In this document: positions 26,565 through 35,796 of the stretch, one piece after another | Layout of the letters: every line of letters begins with the position of its first letter | Numbering within the stretch: position 1 is the first letter of the stretch | The notes under the pieces: model-generated | What the model was told of the DNA's origin: nothing | What the model saw: only the letters and a program-made list of their open reading frames with translations | Databases searched by the model: none | Program-made: the position numbers and the translations under genes | Origin: Tindallia magadiensis | GTDB lineage: Bacteria > Bacillota > Clostridia > Peptostreptococcales > Tindalliaceae | Assembly (NCBI RefSeq): GCF_900113635.1 | Contig: NZ_FOQA01000004.1 | Coordinates: 124,001-188,000, forward strand | Length of the DNA stretch: 64,000 nt | Direction of reading: 5' to 3'

Positions 26565-27167
26565 TTAGTAATCGTCAGATAAACTTCCTTTCGTTGAAAG
26601 CGGACCATTAATTCGCTGATCTATTACCGTAGCTTCATCCATGGCACGGCCAAAGGCTTTGAAAATGGTTTCTATAATGTGATGGTCATTTGCTCCATAA
26701 AGAGTGGTAATATGCAAGGTTATTCCAGCATGCTGTGCCACCGCTCTAAAAAACTCCCGTACCAGTTGAACTTCAAAGTTTCCTGTACGATCTGCCTGAA
26801 AAGCAACATCAAAATGTAAATATGGTCTTCCGCTCAAATCTAAAGTGACCCTGGATAGTGCTTCATCCATTGGTGTATGGACACAGGCATACCTTACTAT
26901 GCTGGCTTTATCCTCCAAAGCTTCTCGAATAGCTTGTCCCATTACAATGCCAACGTCTTCCACAGTATGATGATCATCAACGTGAAGATCTCCTTCTGCC
27001 TGTACACTTAAGTCCATTCGCCCATGTTTTGCTATCTGTTCAAGCATATGATCAAAAAAACCAATTCCTGAATGAATCTCTTGTTTACCTGTTCCATCCA
27101 TGTTAATGCGTATGGTTACTTTTGTTTCCGATGTATGCCTGCTTACCTCTCCTATACGACTTTTCAT
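26565..27167 (-). CDS. hisB: Imidazoleglycerol-phosphate dehydratase
   Basis: 200 residues; dehydrates IGP to imidazole acetol phosphate. Mn-binding motifs HSGIGFFDHMLEQ and DVHHT-type DLHVDDHHTVEDVG, then HHIIETIFKAFGRAM. It is the monofunctional HisB without the phosphatase domain. ATG 27167 is preferred over 27188 because AAAGGGG lies 8 bases before it. Confidence 0.94.
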   Translation of the reverse strand: MKSRIGEVSRHTSETKVTIRINMDGTGKQEIHSGIGFFDHMLEQIAKHGRMDLSVQAEGDLHVDDHHTVEDVGIVMGQAIREALEDKASIVRYACVHTPMDEALSRVTLDLSGRPYLHFDVAFQADRTGNFEVQLVREFFRAVAQHAGITLHITTLYGANDHHIIETIFKAFGRAMDEATVIDQRINGPLSTKGSLSDDY

Positions 27168-27180
27168 TTCGGCAACCCCT

Positions 27181-28281
27181 TTACCCATAGTATGCTTCTA
27201 TTACCTGCTGCAATTTCCGATTCTCCGCTTCAGTTCCTATCGTCACCCTTAGACTGTTTGCCAATATTCCTTCTTTTCCATATCCACGAACACTAATCTC
27301 ATTTTTTTTCAGTTTTTCTATCAAGCCTTCTGCATGAACAGTTTTCAGTAAAATAAAGTTCGTATAGGATGGAAATACTTTTAAGGTTGTATCTTTCCCT
27401 TGTTGATTTAACTGGAAAAAAAAGGTTTCCAGATATTGTCGCCATTTAACTGTATTAACCAGTGATTCTTTTACTTCTGACACCATATCTAAACATACCA
27501 ATCCGGCTGCCTGATCTAAACTACTCATATGATAAGGTGGTTTTACGTGAGAAACAGCATCAATCATTACTTGTGACGCTAATGCATAACCAACCCTTGC
27601 TCCAGCCAGTCCATATGCCTTTGAGAGGGTTCTTAAAACAATAAGGTTCTGATATTCTGCAATGCGATTTGCCAGGGTTTTTCCATAAAATTCATAATAG
27701 GCTTCATCAACAACGATCACAACATCTTCCGGTATTTCTTCCAGCAATTTATTTAATAAGTGATCTTCGATGACTCCGCCCGTCGGGTTGTTAGGATTTG
27801 TGATAAACACCAATTTAGGTTTTTCCTCAAGAATTGACTTTAGAAAGATTTCTGGCTGAAATTGAAGCTCTTCATCCAAAGGAATTTCAATCAACTTTCC
27901 GCCTGCCATCCTAGTGTTAATGCCATACATTCCAAAGGTTGGACTCATGGTAATAACTTTGTCTTCCGGACCTATAAATGCTTGTACCAACCAGGCAATG
28001 ATTTGATCAGAACCAACCCCGGTCAAAACATTTTCTTCTTTTATTTCATTAGCAACTGCCAACTTCTGTCTTAATTCCCAACAGTTTGTATCTGGATATT
28101 GATGCAATGGAATGCTCTTTATTTTCTCGGTTAATCTTTCTTGAAAACATCCAGCCAGCCAATTATTTTCATTGGCATCCAGTTTAATTGCTGGAACTTC
28201 TGATAATACCTGGTATGGCTCCAACTTCTGAATGTTTTTCCGAAGTAATTGCTTTATATTTACGTTTTCTCTTTTTTTCAT
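27181..28281 (-). CDS. hisC: Histidinol-phosphate aminotransferase
   Basis: 366 residues, fold type I PLP enzyme that transaminates imidazole acetol phosphate. ITNPNNPTGGVI, VVDEAYYEFYG and the PLP lysine in LRTLSKAYGLAGARVGY are all visible. Start ATG has AAAGGAG upstream. Confidence 0.94.
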   Translation of the reverse strand: MKKRENVNIKQLLRKNIQKLEPYQVLSEVPAIKLDANENNWLAGCFQERLTEKIKSIPLHQYPDTNCWELRQKLAVANEIKEENVLTGVGSDQIIAWLVQAFIGPEDKVITMSPTFGMYGINTRMAGGKLIEIPLDEELQFQPEIFLKSILEEKPKLVFITNPNNPTGGVIEDHLLNKLLEEIPEDVVIVVDEAYYEFYGKTLANRIAEYQNLIVLRTLSKAYGLAGARVGYALASQVMIDAVSHVKPPYHMSSLDQAAGLVCLDMVSEVKESLVNTVKWRQYLETFFFQLNQQGKDTTLKVFPSYTNFILLKTVHAEGLIEKLKKNEISVRGYGKEGILANSLRVTIGTEAENRKLQQVIEAYYG

Positions 28282-28317
28282 TTTATGAAAACTCCTTTCC
28301 GGAATTTCATCACAACC

Positions 28318-29607
28318 TTACCGTCTTCTTATACGAATGGCTTGCCCATGAGCTGGAAGTCCTTCTTTTTCAGCCATTAGGATCACATCGTCAGCTACCT
28401 TTTCCATAGCTTCCCGAGTATAGGATATAATGCTACTTTTTTTCACAAAATCTTCCACGGAAAGAGGTGAATAAAAGCGGGCGGTTCCTTCCGTTGGTAA
28501 TACATGATTAGGTCCCGCTATATAGTCACCAAGCGGTTCTGGTGAATAATGGCCCATAAAAATCGCACCTGCATGTTTTATCTTTTCCAACAACTCAAAT
28601 GGTTTCTCCACACAAAGTTCTAAATGTTCTGGAGCTAGTCGGTTTGAAATCGAAACTGCTTTTTCCAGTGAATCAACCACCCAGATACCACCATAATTTT
28701 CCATGGATTTTCTTGCAATAGCTTGCCGTTCCAACTTTTCAAGTTGTCTTTCTAATTGTTTAAGTACTTTTTCCGCCACTAGTCGATTAGTGGTAATACA
28801 AATGGCTGACGACAACTGGTCATGCTCTGCCTGCGAAAGCAAGTCAGCAGCTATATAGGCTGGGTCAGCTTTTTCATCAGCAATCACTAATATTTCACTC
28901 GGACCCGCTATCATATCGATATCTACCTGCCCATAAACCATTTTTTTTGCTGTTGCCACATATTGATTGCCCGGACCAGTAATTTTATCTACTTTTGGAA
29001 CCGTTGCTGTTCCAAAAGCCATGGCTCCAATCGCCTGAGCGCCTCCAATTTTATATATTTCATCAACTCCCGCTATATAAGCAGCCGCTAAAATAACAGG
29101 ATTTACTTTACCCTCTTGATCCGGTGGCGTTGTCATGACGATTCTTTCTACTCCAGCCACTTTTGCTGGCACTGCATTCATCAGTACAGATGAAGGGTAA
29201 GCCGCCGTACCACCAGGAACATAAATTCCAACACAATCCAAAGGCGTTACCTTTTGTCCCAAGGTGACTCCAGGCTCCGGATTCTCAAACCAGGAAAGCT
29301 GGCGTTGACGCTCATGAAACCGGCTGATTTTTTCTTGCGCCCGCCGAATTGCTTTTAGATACGCCTTATCTACTTGGCTCACGGCTTCCTCTATTTCTAC
29401 AGAGCTTACTTTCATGGTTTCTTCCGTTAAACGTGCTTTATCATAGATTGCTGTCATTTCTATCACAGCTAAATTTCCCTTTTCCTTAACTTCTTCCAAC
29501 AAGTCTCGAACCTTGACTTCTATTTCTCTATTGGTTGCTTGCTGTCTTTTCTGGAGGGCTTCCAGATAAGCCTCTCCTTCCGAGTCTTTCCAGTCGACGA
29601 TTCTCAT
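28318..29607 (-). CDS. hisD: Histidinol dehydrogenase
   Basis: 429 residues; oxidises histidinol to histidine with two NAD+. Motifs: VGIYVPGGTAAYPSSVLM, AGVDEIYKIGGAQAIGA, KITGPGNQYVATAK, MIAGPSEILVIAD and GPNHVLPTEGTARFYS. ATG shares its first base with the hisG stop. Confidence 0.96.
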   Translation of the reverse strand: MRIVDWKDSEGEAYLEALQKRQQATNREIEVKVRDLLEEVKEKGNLAVIEMTAIYDKARLTEETMKVSSVEIEEAVSQVDKAYLKAIRRAQEKISRFHERQRQLSWFENPEPGVTLGQKVTPLDCVGIYVPGGTAAYPSSVLMNAVPAKVAGVERIVMTTPPDQEGKVNPVILAAAYIAGVDEIYKIGGAQAIGAMAFGTATVPKVDKITGPGNQYVATAKKMVYGQVDIDMIAGPSEILVIADEKADPAYIAADLLSQAEHDQLSSAICITTNRLVAEKVLKQLERQLEKLERQAIARKSMENYGGIWVVDSLEKAVSISNRLAPEHLELCVEKPFELLEKIKHAGAIFMGHYSPEPLGDYIAGPNHVLPTEGTARFYSPLSVEDFVKKSSIISYTREAMEKVADDVILMAEKEGLPAHGQAIRIRRR

Positions 29608-30251
29608 TATTCTTCCCTCCTGATTTTCACTTGTTTTTCTAACAAATCAATCAATGCGTTTACTTCTATTCTTCTTGTTTTATAACTTACCTTATTCACA
29701 ATAAGCCGAGCACTAATCTTAAGAATCTCTTCCAGAACAATTAACCCATTGGCTTTCAATGTATTTCCTGTTTCAACAATATCAACGATCACATCAGAAA
29801 GACCCATCAGCGGCGCTAGCTCTACCGACCCCTGCTGTTCAATAATTTCTACCGACTGACCCTTACTTTCAAAATGTTCTCTTGCAATCCGCGGATATTT
29901 GCTTGCTATTCTTAGTAGCTTTTTGTTATCAGGACAAAGAGATGTTTCCCCTGCCACCGCCATTCGACAGGCACCAAAGCCCAAATCAGCCACTTCATAT
30001 ACAGGTTTTGGTTTTTCGAGTAAAATATCTTTCCCAACTACCCCTAGATCTGCTATTCCATGTTCTACATAGGTGGCAACATCACTGCCCTTCAGTAATA
30101 TGATCTCCAATGGATATCCAGGAATATCCAGAATCAATTTGCGTTGAGGATTTTTAATTGTTTCCATATTGAGCCCTGCTTTTTCAAGAAGTTGAACCGT
30201 ATCTTTTTCTAAACGCCCTTTGGTAAGGGCCAGTCTTATTTTTCCCTGCAT
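29607..30251 (-). CDS. hisG: ATP phosphoribosyltransferase, short form
   Basis: Catalyses the first step from ATP and PRPP. 214 residues, the short HisG that lacks the C-terminal regulatory domain and needs HisZ, encoded just upstream. IRLALTKGRLEKDT at the start, then DLGVVGKDIL and the PRPP-loop region VDIVETGNTLKANGL. ATG 30251 is preferred over 30290 since AAGGAAGTG lies just before it; the longer form would overlap hisZ. Confidence 0.94.
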   Translation of the reverse strand: MQGKIRLALTKGRLEKDTVQLLEKAGLNMETIKNPQRKLILDIPGYPLEIILLKGSDVATYVEHGIADLGVVGKDILLEKPKPVYEVADLGFGACRMAVAGETSLCPDNKKLLRIASKYPRIAREHFESKGQSVEIIEQQGSVELAPLMGLSDVIVDIVETGNTLKANGLIVLEEILKISARLIVNKVSYKTRRIEVNALIDLLEKQVKIRREE

Positions 30252-30267
30252 CCTATTCACTTCCTTA

Positions 30268-31497
30268 TCATCTATTCTCAGAACTTTCATGGATAGAAAT
30301 ATTCTCTATATGACCATCTACATGAATGCGGACCAATTCATCTACCTGGCGCCGTTCCATATATTCCCGAATTTCCTCACGATCTTCCAGCATGCAAAAC
30401 TCGACAATATTGCCACCCTGTCTTAAATCATCTACCGCTTCTTTAACCGCTCCTGCTCTATACTGACTATCCAGGATAAGAATATGTTTTCGGCGGGGGA
30501 CTTCTATGTTTCTTTGTCTTTTAAGAGCCTTGGTCAATTTATTGACAACAATAGCAAATCCGGTAGCGGTACAGTCCATGCCAAATTTTCCTAACAATTT
30601 GTCATATCGACCTCCACTAAGAATAACGGCCCCTAAGTCTTTCGTAAATCCTTTGAAAGTAATCCCTGTATAATATTCTAATTGACTTACCATTCCTAAA
30701 TCTATTCCTAAACATTCCCCTAAACCATACTCCTGTACCATTTCAATAGTCTTTTGGAGCTCTTCTAATGCTTCTTTCATTTCGCTTGTCAGATCGTATT
30801 TCTTTGCTTCCGATAAAACCTCCCTCGGGGTTCCAAACATACGAGGAAGTCTTGTCAAAAGCTGAGCCATTGCTTGATCTACACCATGGATTTCTGTCAG
30901 CTCTTTAATACCTGTGATGTTTTTTTCTTCCAGCAATCGAAGCAATTGCTGTTTTAAATCTCTGTCTAATTGAAGAGAATCAAAGACAGCACCTAAGAAT
31001 TTCATATGTCCTAATTCTACGGTTAAATTTTCTAACCCCATGGACTTTAGGGACTCAATGGCTGTAACAAGTATTTCGGCATCTCCTTTTACAGAAGAAA
31101 CTCCAAACAACTCAACACCCGCCTGTCTAAATTCCCGTTTCTGATCCGATTGTTCTTTATCAATTCGATACACATTTTCTACATAACACAGCTTTAATGG
31201 ATAAACAAAATTTTTCATTTTAGTTGCAACCATCCTAGCGATTGGAATCGTACAGTCTGGCCGCATCACTAAAATTTTTCCGTTGGTATCAATCATCTTA
31301 AACATATTGTCTCCATCTGCTAACATAGGCGGCTTTGTAAATAAGTCATAGTACTCTAAGGTCGGACTGCTAACTTCCATATATCCCCATTGGTTAAAGG
31401 TTTCCATTAAATGGTCTTCCATTTTTCTTCGTAACAAACAATCATCTATCAATAAGTCCTGCACACCTTGTGGCAAGAAAACTTTTCTTTTATCCAT
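30268..31497 (-). CDS. hisZ: ATP phosphoribosyltransferase regulatory subunit
   Basis: 409-residue paralogue of histidyl-tRNA synthetase catalytic core. It has class II motif 2-like VMRPDCTIPIARMVA and YVENVYR, but is placed first in the his operon together with a short HisG, so it is HisZ and not HisS. It confers activation and histidine feedback on HisG. Start ATG follows GGGGAGG. Confidence 0.93.
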   Translation of the reverse strand: MDKRKVFLPQGVQDLLIDDCLLRRKMEDHLMETFNQWGYMEVSSPTLEYYDLFTKPPMLADGDNMFKMIDTNGKILVMRPDCTIPIARMVATKMKNFVYPLKLCYVENVYRIDKEQSDQKREFRQAGVELFGVSSVKGDAEILVTAIESLKSMGLENLTVELGHMKFLGAVFDSLQLDRDLKQQLLRLLEEKNITGIKELTEIHGVDQAMAQLLTRLPRMFGTPREVLSEAKKYDLTSEMKEALEELQKTIEMVQEYGLGECLGIDLGMVSQLEYYTGITFKGFTKDLGAVILSGGRYDKLLGKFGMDCTATGFAIVVNKLTKALKRQRNIEVPRRKHILILDSQYRAGAVKEAVDDLRQGGNIVEFCMLEDREEIREYMERRQVDELVRIHVDGHIENISIHESSENR

Positions 31498-31560
31498 CGG
31501 CTACCTCCCCTTTCACGCTTTAGTGCGCTAAATCGTTAAACTGTTTTTCGACATGTTCCT

Positions 31561-31589
31561 ATTCTAAATTCTTTCATGATTCCTGTCAA
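31561..31589 (-). promoter_or_regulatory. Sigma-A promoter of the his operon
   Basis: TTGACA (31584-31589), 17-base spacer, TAGAAT (31561-31566), about 50 bases before the hisZ start. No T-box or other attenuator is seen in the short leader. Confidence 0.8.
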
Positions 31590-31611
31590 GCGACCAGCTG
31601 AGTCTTTGTAT

Positions 31612-31632
31612 AAAAAAAAACGCTTAACAGCG
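31612..31632 (-). terminator. Terminator after the gtrA-like gene
   Basis: Short CGCT/AGCG hairpin followed by nine U's on the minus strand, directly after the gtrA-like stop and just ahead of the his promoter. Confidence 0.6.
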
Positions 31633-31637
31633 CTTTT

Positions 31638-32045
31638 TCAATATTCCTGCCTTGCTTTAAATACGACCCAGCGACTAAGAATATAATTTAATACCACTAC
31701 CACAATATTCATTAATAATTTGCTAAGAAATGGCTCCTGTTCCAATCCTTCCACCAATAACAGCAATCCGGCTATATCAACAAAATACGTAAATATACGA
31801 GCACTAAAGAAGCTGATAAGTTCTTTCCATACGTCTTTTACGCCTTTTGTTCGACTCCCAAAAACCCAGGTTTTATTCGTATAGTATGCAGTCAGTACGG
31901 CGATAACAAATGCAATCGTAGCACTCACCGTATAATGAAGTCCCACTTCAAGAAAGATCCTGAAAACGACCAAATTCACCACTGTTGTTATCACGCCGAA
32001 AATAATATATAAACTGTAATGCCGGATTTTTTCCTCTAAAGACAT
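31638..32045 (-). CDS. GtrA-like membrane protein
   Basis: 135 residues with four hydrophobic helices; motifs FGVITTVVNLVVF, TAYYTNKTWVFGSR and ISFFSARIFTYFVDIAGL are those of the GtrA/DPMS3 family. GtrA proteins are thought to flip or hold polyprenyl-phosphate-sugar made by a partner GT2 enzyme, which is encoded 20 bases upstream. It is last in the galU cassette. Confidence 0.85.
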   Translation of the reverse strand: MSLEEKIRHYSLYIIFGVITTVVNLVVFRIFLEVGLHYTVSATIAFVIAVLTAYYTNKTWVFGSRTKGVKDVWKELISFFSARIFTYFVDIAGLLLLVEGLEQEPFLSKLLMNIVVVVLNYILSRWVVFKARQEY

Positions 32046-32065
32046 TCTTTTTTCCTCCTGAATGC

Positions 32066-33073
32066 TTAGTCGGCTTCTATATCAATTTTGCCAAAAGTCT
32101 TTTGCTCCCAGTCTCTTGGTCCTGTGCGAGCCTTCTTCGCAGGTATTTCTTCATCTATAATGTATAGTGGTCGATTTCTTACTTCATCATAAACCCGAAG
32201 TAAATATTCACCTAATATTCCCATTGCCAGCAGTTGTGTGCCTATAAGAATCCCCAAAACACTATGCCAACCACTATAAAACAACAAGGAGGTATCTCCT
32301 AAAATCAGTAGAATCAACCATATAAAAAACATTATTTTTGATATTCCAGTAATCACCAACCCGCTATTACGGATCCATTCTACAGGCTTTCCGGAAAAAG
32401 CCAAAATCCCGTCAGCTGCCAGCTTCAGCATCTTATGTAATGGATATTTGCTTTCTCCTGCAAATCGCTCTTTTCGCTCATAGAGCAAGGCCTTTTGTTT
32501 GAATCCTATCCAGCTTACCATTCCTCTGATAAAACGACTTCTTTCTGGCATATTTTTAAAGACATCCACTACTTTTCGATCCATTAAGCGAAAATCACCT
32601 GTATCCATAGGAATAACCACTTCTGTCATCTTATTAAGAATACGATAAAACCCTTTCGCTGTAGCCAGCTTGAACCAGGTTTCTCCTTCCCGCTTCTGTC
32701 GCTGTCCATAAACAACATGGTAGCCTTCTTTCCATTGGGCAACCATCTCCGGAATTAGTTCTGGAGGGTCTTGCATATCAGCATCAATGACAACAACAGC
32801 ATCTCCGGCAGCACGATGAATACCTGCTGTTACAGCAATCTGGTGACCAAAATTTCTGGCAAAGTTGATTACTCTCAGGCAATCATCTTCTTTCGCTAAG
32901 GCTTTAATAATAGACAACGTATCATCTCTACTACCATCATTTACAAAAATCAGTTCATGCCTAAATTCTTCCTGATATTGTTCCATCACTGCCTTAAGAC
33001 GCTGATAGCAAGTTTCTGCTACTTCGCTTTCATTATACATAGGAACAACAATCGAGATATGCGGTTTTTTCAT
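32066..33073 (-). CDS. GT2 polyprenyl-phosphate glycosyltransferase (GtrB/DPM1-like)
   Basis: 335 residues. The cytosolic GT-A domain shows ISIVVPMYNESEVAETC, IFVNDGSRDDT, VVIDADMQDPPELIPEM (DxD) and GDFRLMDRKVVD; two C-terminal transmembrane helices follow (about 245-300). These enzymes move a sugar from UDP or GDP onto polyprenyl phosphate. GalU nearby suggests a glucose-type UDP donor, which is inference. Confidence 0.88.
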   Translation of the reverse strand: MKKPHISIVVPMYNESEVAETCYQRLKAVMEQYQEEFRHELIFVNDGSRDDTLSIIKALAKEDDCLRVINFARNFGHQIAVTAGIHRAAGDAVVVIDADMQDPPELIPEMVAQWKEGYHVVYGQRQKREGETWFKLATAKGFYRILNKMTEVVIPMDTGDFRLMDRKVVDVFKNMPERSRFIRGMVSWIGFKQKALLYERKERFAGESKYPLHKMLKLAADGILAFSGKPVEWIRNSGLVITGISKIMFFIWLILLILGDTSLLFYSGWHSVLGILIGTQLLAMGILGEYLLRVYDEVRNRPLYIIDEEIPAKKARTGPRDWEQKTFGKIDIEAD

Positions 33074-33102
33074 TGCAAAAACTCCCTTTCCAGCTAATCA
33101 TA

Positions 33103-34641
33103 TCATTTTTGCTTCAAAGACGGTATTTTTTCTATCTTTAATTGTCCTACTGCTAACAAGATAAACAAAGGAATAAGGCTGTGATGGTAACGAGACTGAA
33201 CTTCTATTAAGGTGTGCATCGCAATAAATCCAAAAAAAAGGATTCCTATCAAATCGGCAGGAGTAGCCTGGAACTTCTTTATTTCTTTTCGCGTATTTAT
33301 CAATATCAGCCAAAAAAGACTTAAATAAAAGACCTGGGATGCTATTTGAAGCTCTTGACGATACTCTTCTGCCCAGAGGCTAACAGCCGTCACTCTATCT
33401 GTTTCCAGCAATCCCCAGTAGAGACCATATTCTGAAACAGCCCATTGAATAGAAAATTTTTGTTCAGCCAGTAAAAGAAATTCGGTATAGTCTTCCTGTA
33501 TTCTTTCTATTCCTCTGTTCCAAGCTTCTTGATGTATTCGGTCAAAATCGTAATGAAACTCCTCAATTATTTCCCAATCTTCCGCACTCCACATTCCTTG
33601 AGAATCTTTATTAGTACCTACATAGAGATTAAAACCGGCACCGGTTTTTCCCAATGGTACTTGTACCTGTGGCTCATAGATACGGTTTAAGCCTTGCAAA
33701 GTTCCCAAAAATATAAGCACAATGACTGCTAATAAGGAAGCTCTTCGAAGAAGCACTTTTTTGTTACAGCATCCTGGTTTTCCTTCTGTTTCCTTTGGCA
33801 AAACAGATTCTTTCAATGCCGGAGCCATCAGCAAATATAGGAAAAAGGCCGGAAATAATAAGGAAGCAACAGGTCTTACGATATGTGCCATTGTGAGCAT
33901 TGCTCCTGTAGCCACCGCCCATCCAAAGGATTTTCCGCTAGACTCTCCTTTAACCATATAACAAAAGAGCAATAAGACAAACAACAACTGCATCGTAAAT
34001 AGATGTTCGGCGGCTAATACGGATATGTAAAATATCTGGCCTGGCCATAAAGCAACTATGATTGCCGCTATTCTTCCTGCCTTAGGCGAAAACATCACCT
34101 TACCCAACTGGTATACTAGCAGGACCGTTAGAAGTGTGCAAATCAGATTAAACCAACGAGCAATCGCCACTTCTGTTCCAAAAAAGCGAAATACATAGGA
34201 AAGAATCAGTGGATACCCAGTAAGGTGAGGAAACACGCCTCGAATGTCAGCGATTGCTTCCGGATTGCCATTAACGATCGATATAGCATAGTGATAGTAT
34301 CTGGCAAAATCCCACATAGGTGTTGTTTCCACCAGTCTTATCCATAGATAACGAGGAACAAAAGCAAGGCCTGTGACAGCTACCGGGAAAACAAAAGGTT
34401 TGTGCAACCATGTAAATTTTTCGATAACAGCTGATATCCCTATCCAAAAAACAGCCAGCATCAATGAATATATCAATAAAAAGGTGGCGGGATATTTTAG
34501 TACTTCCGGACCTCGCTGAAAAACACCCAAAATAATAATTAACAAGGCAAAAAAACCGCATCCCCCCTGAACAAGGGGGTGTAGCGGCCATTTCAAGAAC
34601 CAGCCTTTTACTTGTTCGAAATACGCTGCTTTTACATTCAT
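33103..34641 (-). CDS. GT39/ArnT-like membrane glycosyltransferase
   Basis: 512 residues with about ten or more transmembrane helices. The first extracellular loop has the acidic METTPMWDFARYYHYA-like run (TTPMWDFARYYHYA), matching the Asp-containing catalytic loop of GT-C enzymes that use polyprenyl-phosphate sugars. A large soluble part (about 330-420) precedes the last helices. It probably transfers the sugar made by the downstream GT2 protein to a surface polymer or lipid; the acceptor is unknown. Confidence 0.75.
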   Translation of the reverse strand: MNVKAAYFEQVKGWFLKWPLHPLVQGGCGFFALLIIILGVFQRGPEVLKYPATFLLIYSLMLAVFWIGISAVIEKFTWLHKPFVFPVAVTGLAFVPRYLWIRLVETTPMWDFARYYHYAISIVNGNPEAIADIRGVFPHLTGYPLILSYVFRFFGTEVAIARWFNLICTLLTVLLVYQLGKVMFSPKAGRIAAIIVALWPGQIFYISVLAAEHLFTMQLLFVLLLFCYMVKGESSGKSFGWAVATGAMLTMAHIVRPVASLLFPAFFLYLLMAPALKESVLPKETEGKPGCCNKKVLLRRASLLAVIVLIFLGTLQGLNRIYEPQVQVPLGKTGAGFNLYVGTNKDSQGMWSAEDWEIIEEFHYDFDRIHQEAWNRGIERIQEDYTEFLLLAEQKFSIQWAVSEYGLYWGLLETDRVTAVSLWAEEYRQELQIASQVFYLSLFWLILINTRKEIKKFQATPADLIGILFFGFIAMHTLIEVQSRYHHSLIPLFILLAVGQLKIEKIPSLKQK

Positions 34642-34676
34642 TTTTCTAACCTTTCTCTTTATCCTATCGTCATTCC

Positions 34677-35546
34677 TTAAAGTCCTTTTGTAAATTCTTT
34701 AAGGTATTGTTTAAAGGGTTCCTTTAAGTCTTCTCTTTTGAGGGCAAACTCTACCGTCGCCTGTAAAAAACCCATCTTATCGCCTACATCGTATCGTTTC
34801 CCTTCAAAGATATAAGCATACATTGCTTCCTGTCGGGCTAAGGTTTTCAGCGCATCCGTCAGCTGAATCTCTCCTCCCTTTCCAGGTTTCGTATGTTCCA
34901 AGGTACTAAAAATACTAGGACTAATAATATATCGACCCAATATGGCGATATTCGTAGGAGCTTCTTCTATTGCTGGTTTTTCTATCAAATCCTTCACTTT
35001 ATAAACATTATCTTCAATGCTTTTTCCATTCACGATTCCATATTTGTCCACCTCTAATCTCGGGACTTCCTGAACACCAAGAATCGTTGTTTTATACTCA
35101 TTATAAACAGAAGTCATCTGCTGAAGACAGGGCGTTTTTGCATCCACAATATCGTCTCCCAGCATTACCGCAAAAGGTTCATTTCCAATAAAACTTTTTG
35201 CACAATAAATGGCATGTCCCAAGCCTTTCGGTTCTTTTTGTCGGATATAGTGGATGTTCACCATATCCGAAATGTTTTTAACAATCTGCAGTAGATCATC
35301 TTTTCCTTTCTTTTCTAACTCCAGTTCAAGCTCAATGGACTTATCAAAATGATCTTCAATCGATTGCTTATTTCTTCCTGTTATAATCAAAATTTCTTCA
35401 ATACCTGAATCTACAGCCTCTTCTATTATATATTGTAATGTTGGTTTATCAACAATTGGCAACATTTCCTTAGGCTGAGCTTTTGTTGCAGGCAAAAATC
35501 TTGTTCCAAGACCTGCGGCTGGAATAATCGCTTTATTCACTTTCAT
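34677..35546 (-). CDS. galU: UTP-glucose-1-phosphate uridylyltransferase
   Basis: 289 residues; makes UDP-glucose. N-terminal AIIPAAGLGTRFLPATKAQP with MLPIVDKPTLQYIIEEA, then VMLGDDIVDA and LIEKPAIEEAPTNIAILGRY are diagnostic. It heads the cassette galU, GT-C, GT2, gtrA on the minus strand. A TACAAT -10 lies about 65 bases upstream, with a poor -35. Confidence 0.94.
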   Translation of the reverse strand: MKVNKAIIPAAGLGTRFLPATKAQPKEMLPIVDKPTLQYIIEEAVDSGIEEILIITGRNKQSIEDHFDKSIELELELEKKGKDDLLQIVKNISDMVNIHYIRQKEPKGLGHAIYCAKSFIGNEPFAVMLGDDIVDAKTPCLQQMTSVYNEYKTTILGVQEVPRLEVDKYGIVNGKSIEDNVYKVKDLIEKPAIEEAPTNIAILGRYIISPSIFSTLEHTKPGKGGEIQLTDALKTLARQEAMYAYIFEGKRYDVGDKMGFLQATVEFALKREDLKEPFKQYLKEFTKGL

Positions 35547-35719
35547 TCCGGTTCATCTCCTTTGGGATGTTAGGTTATTCCCTTATTCCATTGGATATTG
35601 TACCATTTTTACCTGTTTAATACTACCGCTTTGGTGGAATTAATAACCTAAACCCAGCCAACACGGTGTCTTTTGATATAATACTCAAATAATACTTAAA
35701 AAGAAATGGTAAAAAACCC

Positions 35720-35748
35720 TTGACAGACTGAAAAAGAAGAGGTAGAAT
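35720..35748 (+). promoter_or_regulatory. Sigma-A promoter of cysK
   Basis: TTGACA (35720-35725), 17 bases, TAGAAT (35743-35748). Just downstream, ATACC and GGT arms flank 8-9 bases (about 35763-35779), which could be a weak operator of an Rrf2-type cysteine regulator; this last point is a guess. Confidence 0.8.
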
Positions 35749-35796
35749 AAAACCCATTAAACATACCAAGTTACTAGGTTTTAAGGAGGAGTTCAA

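Noticed and set aside
30268-31497. hisS, histidyl-tRNA synthetase
   Set aside because: It leads the his operon beside a short HisG that needs a regulatory subunit, which makes HisZ the right reading.
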